DNA of 64,000 nt, taken from contig NZ_CP077091.1 of assembly GCF_014268595.2 (NCBI RefSeq), positions 2,440,501-2,504,500 of the forward strand, given 5' to 3'. The stretch is from Pseudomonas hamedanensis (GTDB taxonomy: Bacteria; Pseudomonadota; Gammaproteobacteria; Pseudomonadales; Pseudomonadaceae). Positions 62,249-64,000 of this stretch are shown in pieces (position 1 is the first letter of the stretch; every line of letters starts with the position of its first letter). Position numbers and translations under genes: made by a program. The notes below the pieces were generated by a model. The model worked only from the letters and a program-made list of their open reading frames with translations, was not told where the DNA came from and searched no databases.

Positions 62249-63682
62249 ATGACTTTTCTGCGCCCTACCCTGCTGACGCTCGCTTGCCTGCTCGCCTCAC
62301 CGGGCTTTGCCGACGATCTGCCGTCACTTGGCGACGCCAGTTCTGCCATTGTCTCGCCACAACAGGAATATCAGCTCGGGCGCGCCTGGCTGGCCATGTT
62401 GCGCAGCCAGGTTTCCCAGCTCAATGATCCACAGCTCAAGGACTATGTCGAATCCAGCGTTTACAAGCTGGTGGAGACCAGCCAGGTCACTGACCGACGC
62501 CTTGAATTCATCCTGATCAACAGTCCGCAACTCAACGCCTTCGCTGCCCCCGGCGGGGTTGTCGGGGTCAATGGCGGTCTGTTCCTCAACGCGCAGACCG
62601 AGGGCGAATACGCCTCGGTACTGGCCCACGAACTGGCTCACTTGTCGCAGCGCCACTTCGCCCGTGGCGTTGAAGCCTCGCAGCGGATGCAGGTGCCGAT
62701 GATGGCCGCACTGCTGGCCGGGATCGTCATTGCCGCAGCCGGCGGCGGCGACGCAGGAATTGCCACCATCGCCGGTACCCAGGCAGCGGCGATCCAGTCA
62801 CAACGGACCTTCTCGCGCCAGAATGAACAGGAAGCCGATCGCATTGGCATTCTTAACCTGGAAAAGGCCGGTTACGACCCGCGCTCGATGCCGACCATGT
62901 TCGAACGCCTGATGCGCCAGTATCGTTTCGACGCCAAGCCGCCGGAGTTCCTGCTGACTCACCCGGTCACCGAGTCGCGGATTGCCGACACCCGCAACCG
63001 TGCCGAGCAGGCCAAACCGGGCGGTATCGAGGACTCCAAGCGCTATCAGTTGATTCGCGCACGCGTACAGTTGATCTACGAAGAAACCCCGGGCCTGGGC
63101 GCCAAGCGCTTCCGCGCGCAACTGGATGAGCACCCGCAAAACGACGTCGCTCGCTACGGCCTGGCGATCGCGCAGATCAAGGGCGGCCAATTGAATGAAG
63201 CACGGGAAAACCTCAAACAGTTGCTGGTCAAATCGCCGAACGAAATCATCTACAACCTCGCGCAGATCGACCTGGACATCACCAACAATCGCCTGCCCGA
63301 CGCCCAATCACGGGTTGAACGCATGCTCACGCAATTCCCGGGCAACTATCCGCTGAATCAGGTGCGCGTCGATTTGTTGCTGAAACAAAATCGCGCCGCC
63401 GAGGCCGAGAAGGCCCTGGACAGTTTGCTCAAGTCACGCCCGGATGATCCGGACGTCTGGTATCAGGTGGCCGAAACCCGTGGCTTGTCGGGCAACATCA
63501 TTGGCCTGCATCAGGCGCGGGCCGAATACTTCGCGCTGGTCGGCGATTACCGTCAGGCCATTCAGCAACTGGACTTCGCCAAGCGCAAGGCGGGCAACAA
63601 CTTCCCTCTGTCCTCGCGAATCGACGCGCGCCAGCGGGAGTTGATGGAGCAGGAACGCATGATCAAGGACATGATGGGCTGA
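62249..63682 (+). CDS. bepA: periplasmic M48 metalloprotease BepA-like with TPR region
   Basis: A 477-residue protein. The signal peptide ends near SPGFA (residue 21). The zinc motif HELAH is at residues 127-131, with the third ligand Glu in QNEQEADRIG. The C-terminal half (~300-470) carries TPR repeats (LKSRPDDPDVWYQVAETRG). BepA helps assemble or degrade outer-membrane proteins such as LptD. The ATG at 62249 is chosen over one seven codons earlier because it starts the signal peptide. Confidence 0.93.
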   Translation: MTFLRPTLLTLACLLASPGFADDLPSLGDASSAIVSPQQEYQLGRAWLAMLRSQVSQLNDPQLKDYVESSVYKLVETSQVTDRRLEFILINSPQLNAFAAPGGVVGVNGGLFLNAQTEGEYASVLAHELAHLSQRHFARGVEASQRMQVPMMAALLAGIVIAAAGGGDAGIATIAGTQAAAIQSQRTFSRQNEQEADRIGILNLEKAGYDPRSMPTMFERLMRQYRFDAKPPEFLLTHPVTESRIADTRNRAEQAKPGGIEDSKRYQLIRARVQLIYEETPGLGAKRFRAQLDEHPQNDVARYGLAIAQIKGGQLNEARENLKQLLVKSPNEIIYNLAQIDLDITNNRLPDAQSRVERMLTQFPGNYPLNQVRVDLLLKQNRAAEAEKALDSLLKSRPDDPDVWYQVAETRGLSGNIIGLHQARAEYFALVGDYRQAIQQLDFAKRKAGNNFPLSSRIDARQRELMEQERMIKDMMG

Positions 63683-63713
63683 AGATTTTCTGCGTCAGAC
63701 AAAAGCTACAAGC

Positions 63714-63749
63714 ACAAAAAAACCGCCTCTTTCGAGGCGGTTTCTTTTT
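63714..63749. terminator. bidirectional intrinsic terminator
   Basis: AACCGCCTC and GAGGCGGTT flank a 4-base loop, with A7 to the left and a T-rich run to the right, between the convergent bepA-like and mucD-like genes. Confidence 0.93.
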
Positions 63750-63763
63750 ACCTTGCCGCCGGC

Positions 63764-64000
63764 TTATTCAGCCAGTTTGAAGGTAATGAAGCTGGCGCGA
63801 CCCTGACGCAGAACGCGCATCGACACCGAACGGTTCTTCGGCAACGCCTTGGCGATGTCGGTGAACTCCTTGGCCGAACCGATCGCCTGATTGTTCAGGT
63901 GAGTGATCACATCACCCGGCTGCAGACCGATCAGGGCCGCAGGTCCGTCCTGCACCTCCTTGATCACCACCCCGCCTTTGAGGTCGTAGGCTTTCTTCTG
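63764..64000 (-). CDS. mucD: DegP/MucD-type serine protease, C-terminal end (5' part outside window)
   Basis: About 78 residues are visible, entering from the right edge: GGVVIKEVQDGPAALIGLQPGDVITHLNNQAIGS is a PDZ domain, and the end is SMRVLRQGRASFITFKLAE. This matches PDZ2 of the periplasmic DegP/MucD proteases, regulators of AlgU-dependent envelope stress. The catalytic domain is not in the window, so the MucD identity rests on the C-terminus only. Confidence 0.72.
   Translation of the reverse strand, partial: QKKAYDLKGGVVIKEVQDGPAALIGLQPGDVITHLNNQAIGSAKEFTDIAKALPKNRSVSMRVLRQGRASFITFKLAE

Overview
The window looks like the chromosome of a Pseudomonas of the P. fluorescens group. The coding DNA is GC-rich, the gene order dapA-bamC-MBL hydrolase-purC-tRNA-Ser and gcvR-bcp-perM-tusA-bepA matches what I remember of other pseudomonads, and the intergenic gaps are full of fluorescens-type REP/REPIN palindromes. 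I count 15 such loci, about one per 4 kb. This is a judgement from sequence features; no database search was run.

Layout. 0-9.3 kb: the end of a LysR regulator, an alpha/beta hydrolase, a periplasmic cyclophilin, an ABC exporter, a FemAB-like protein, a coiled-coil porin, an ECF sigma/anti-sigma pair and a FabH-like ketoacyl synthase. 9.7-17.6 kb: hrpA, aceK and two convergent EamA transporters. 17.7-18.7 kb: a small AT-richer islet with one probably truncated ORF and a 53-residue protein. 18.7-24.3 kb: lpxO-like hydroxylase, cysK, a DUF748 envelope protein, and a MoxR ATPase with a VWA/CoxE partner. 24.4-29.2 kb: a 5-oxoprolinase operon (MFS, pxpA, pxpB, pxpC) with a divergent LysR gene. 29.4-40.7 kb: housekeeping genes including a YafJ-like amidotransferase, ptrB, a lone cNMP-binding protein, yajD, a SpoU methyltransferase, ycgN, a nitroreductase, a GhrA-like dehydrogenase, ycgL and rnd. 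40.9-46.8 kb: eptA, a CynX-type MFS protein, two LysR regulators and a CHMI-like isomerase. 46.9-51.0 kb: a four-gene GtrA/GtrB-type cassette for surface-glycan decoration. 51.3-52.5 kb: a YegP-like protein and an unknown three-helix membrane protein.

The most distinctive region is a 3-kb mini-island at 52.6-55.6 kb, next to tRNA-Ser(CGA). A 27-bp exact copy of the tRNA 3' end lies at its far side, and each copy has its own adjacent hairpin terminator. The island holds no integrase. It carries a PAAR-domain protein, a two-part glycine-zipper membrane-active effector candidate, a probable immunity protein overlapping the effector's end, and an HNH nuclease. The effector frame is broken at an A6 tract (53746..53751). 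Removing one A fuses the two parts into a continuous protein of about 260 residues, so the toxin may be decayed, phase-variable or expressed by slippage.

55.8-64 kb returns to core genes: purC, an MBL hydrolase, bamC, dapA, gcvR, bcp, perM, tusA, bepA and the 3' end of a MucD/DegP protease.
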